From the NCBI GenBank assembly GCA_017854255.1, contig JAFMIA010000014.1, positions 1 to 56,000 on the forward strand: DNA of 56,000 nt. Direction: 5' to 3'. The notes under the pieces are model-generated. The model saw only the letters and a list, made by a program, of their open reading frames with translations. It was not told the DNA's origin and did not search any database. Source of the stretch: Pseudomonadales bacterium (GTDB taxonomy: Bacteria; Pseudomonadota; Gammaproteobacteria; Pseudomonadales; Azotimanducaceae). Position numbers and translations under genes: made by a program. Position 1 is the first letter of the stretch. Each line of letters starts with the position of its first letter. Positions 55,820 through 56,000 of this stretch are shown one piece after another.

Positions 55820-56000
55820 GACCACCGTCGTTGTTCGGTGCGGCCGGACAATCGGCCCCGAGAGGACGACCTCTTGACCCAAAGCAAACCGCCGCATTCT
55901 TCAAGCAAACGGACTGTGACGCCTCCCTTGACGGCCAGCGACCCGCCAGCAGGTCCTATTGATGAAACCTAAAAATGACCCAGTTGACTGCGCCTGAGCC
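55820..56000. other. Window end, no complete gene
   Basis: No gene is supported. A possible coding start (ATG at 55976, MTQLTAPE) runs off the window edge but has no ribosome binding site that I would trust. Confidence 0.3.

Noticed and set aside
1-56000. tRNA or rRNA genes
   Set aside because: By eye I saw no CCA-ended cloverleaf or conserved rRNA blocks; a tRNAscan/Infernal run would be decisive and was not possible.
55976-56000. Start of a gene running off the right edge
   Set aside because: Only eight codons are visible and there is no clear ribosome binding site.

Overview
The window looks like chromosomal DNA from a marine gammaproteobacterium, roughly 50 to 55 % GC by eye. Evidence for this is the housekeeping block leuS-lptE-holA and lnt-corC-ybeY-ybeZ-miaB (29581-38851), a DUF1820 protein beside miaB, an LPS-assembly lipoprotein, and a PdsR/PdsS two-component pair, a family known almost only from marine proteobacteria that carry a dedicated sortase. 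I saw no rRNA, tRNA, IS element, prophage or CRISPR array. Species cannot be named from this.

Layout. 1-480 is a very AT-rich island with a 17-bp perfect inverted repeat. 482-3935 holds a GltS-like symporter, a secreted PqqB-like metallo-hydrolase and a ribokinase-like kinase. 3936-7617 is a mostly empty stretch followed by pdsR-pdsS. 7614-10585 is a methionine-cycle locus: a conserved hypothetical gene, an ArsR/methyltransferase fusion regulator (SahR type) and ahcY, with two matching operator palindromes exactly 50 bp apart in the divergent promoter region. 10672-12386 is tesB followed by a GrdB/PrdB-like selenoprotein whose in-frame TGA (11994-11996) encodes selenocysteine. 12383-16513 holds a secreted M20 amidohydrolase and a pair of exported amidohydrolases, one of which lacks its metal site. 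16878-25374 is a MoxR/VWA pair and a complete oligopeptide ABC transporter whose OppC carries an extra fibronectin-like domain. 25388-29543 holds a Nudix hydrolase, CobT and CobS, and a divergent histidine phosphatase. 29581-38851 is the housekeeping block. 39026-43585 is acyl-CoA metabolism, folK, an alcohol dehydrogenase and a tiny biotinyl-domain protein. 43578-48137 is a Gld-like ABC-2 export cassette. 48541-55819 holds a HAD phosphatase, a sulfurtransferase, an MFS-GST-MBL operon, an EVE protein and small hypotheticals.

How the parts relate. The SahR locus is a self-contained circuit: the regulator sits between its two operators and ahcY, and removes the S-adenosylhomocysteine made by methyltransferases. 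The opp operon, the secreted amidohydrolases and the M20 enzyme would fit a peptide- or amide-scavenging lifestyle. The selenoprotein means the genome must also carry selA, selB, selC and selD, none of which is here. The PdsR/PdsS pair has no sortase or LPXTG target inside the window.

A notable architectural trait is that five of nine convergent gene pairs share a 4-bp TTAR stop, so both genes end on the same bases with no room for a separate terminator. Start codons were chosen from ribosome binding sites, family N-termini and overlaps with neighbours; several differ from the longest reading frame and are explained in the entries.
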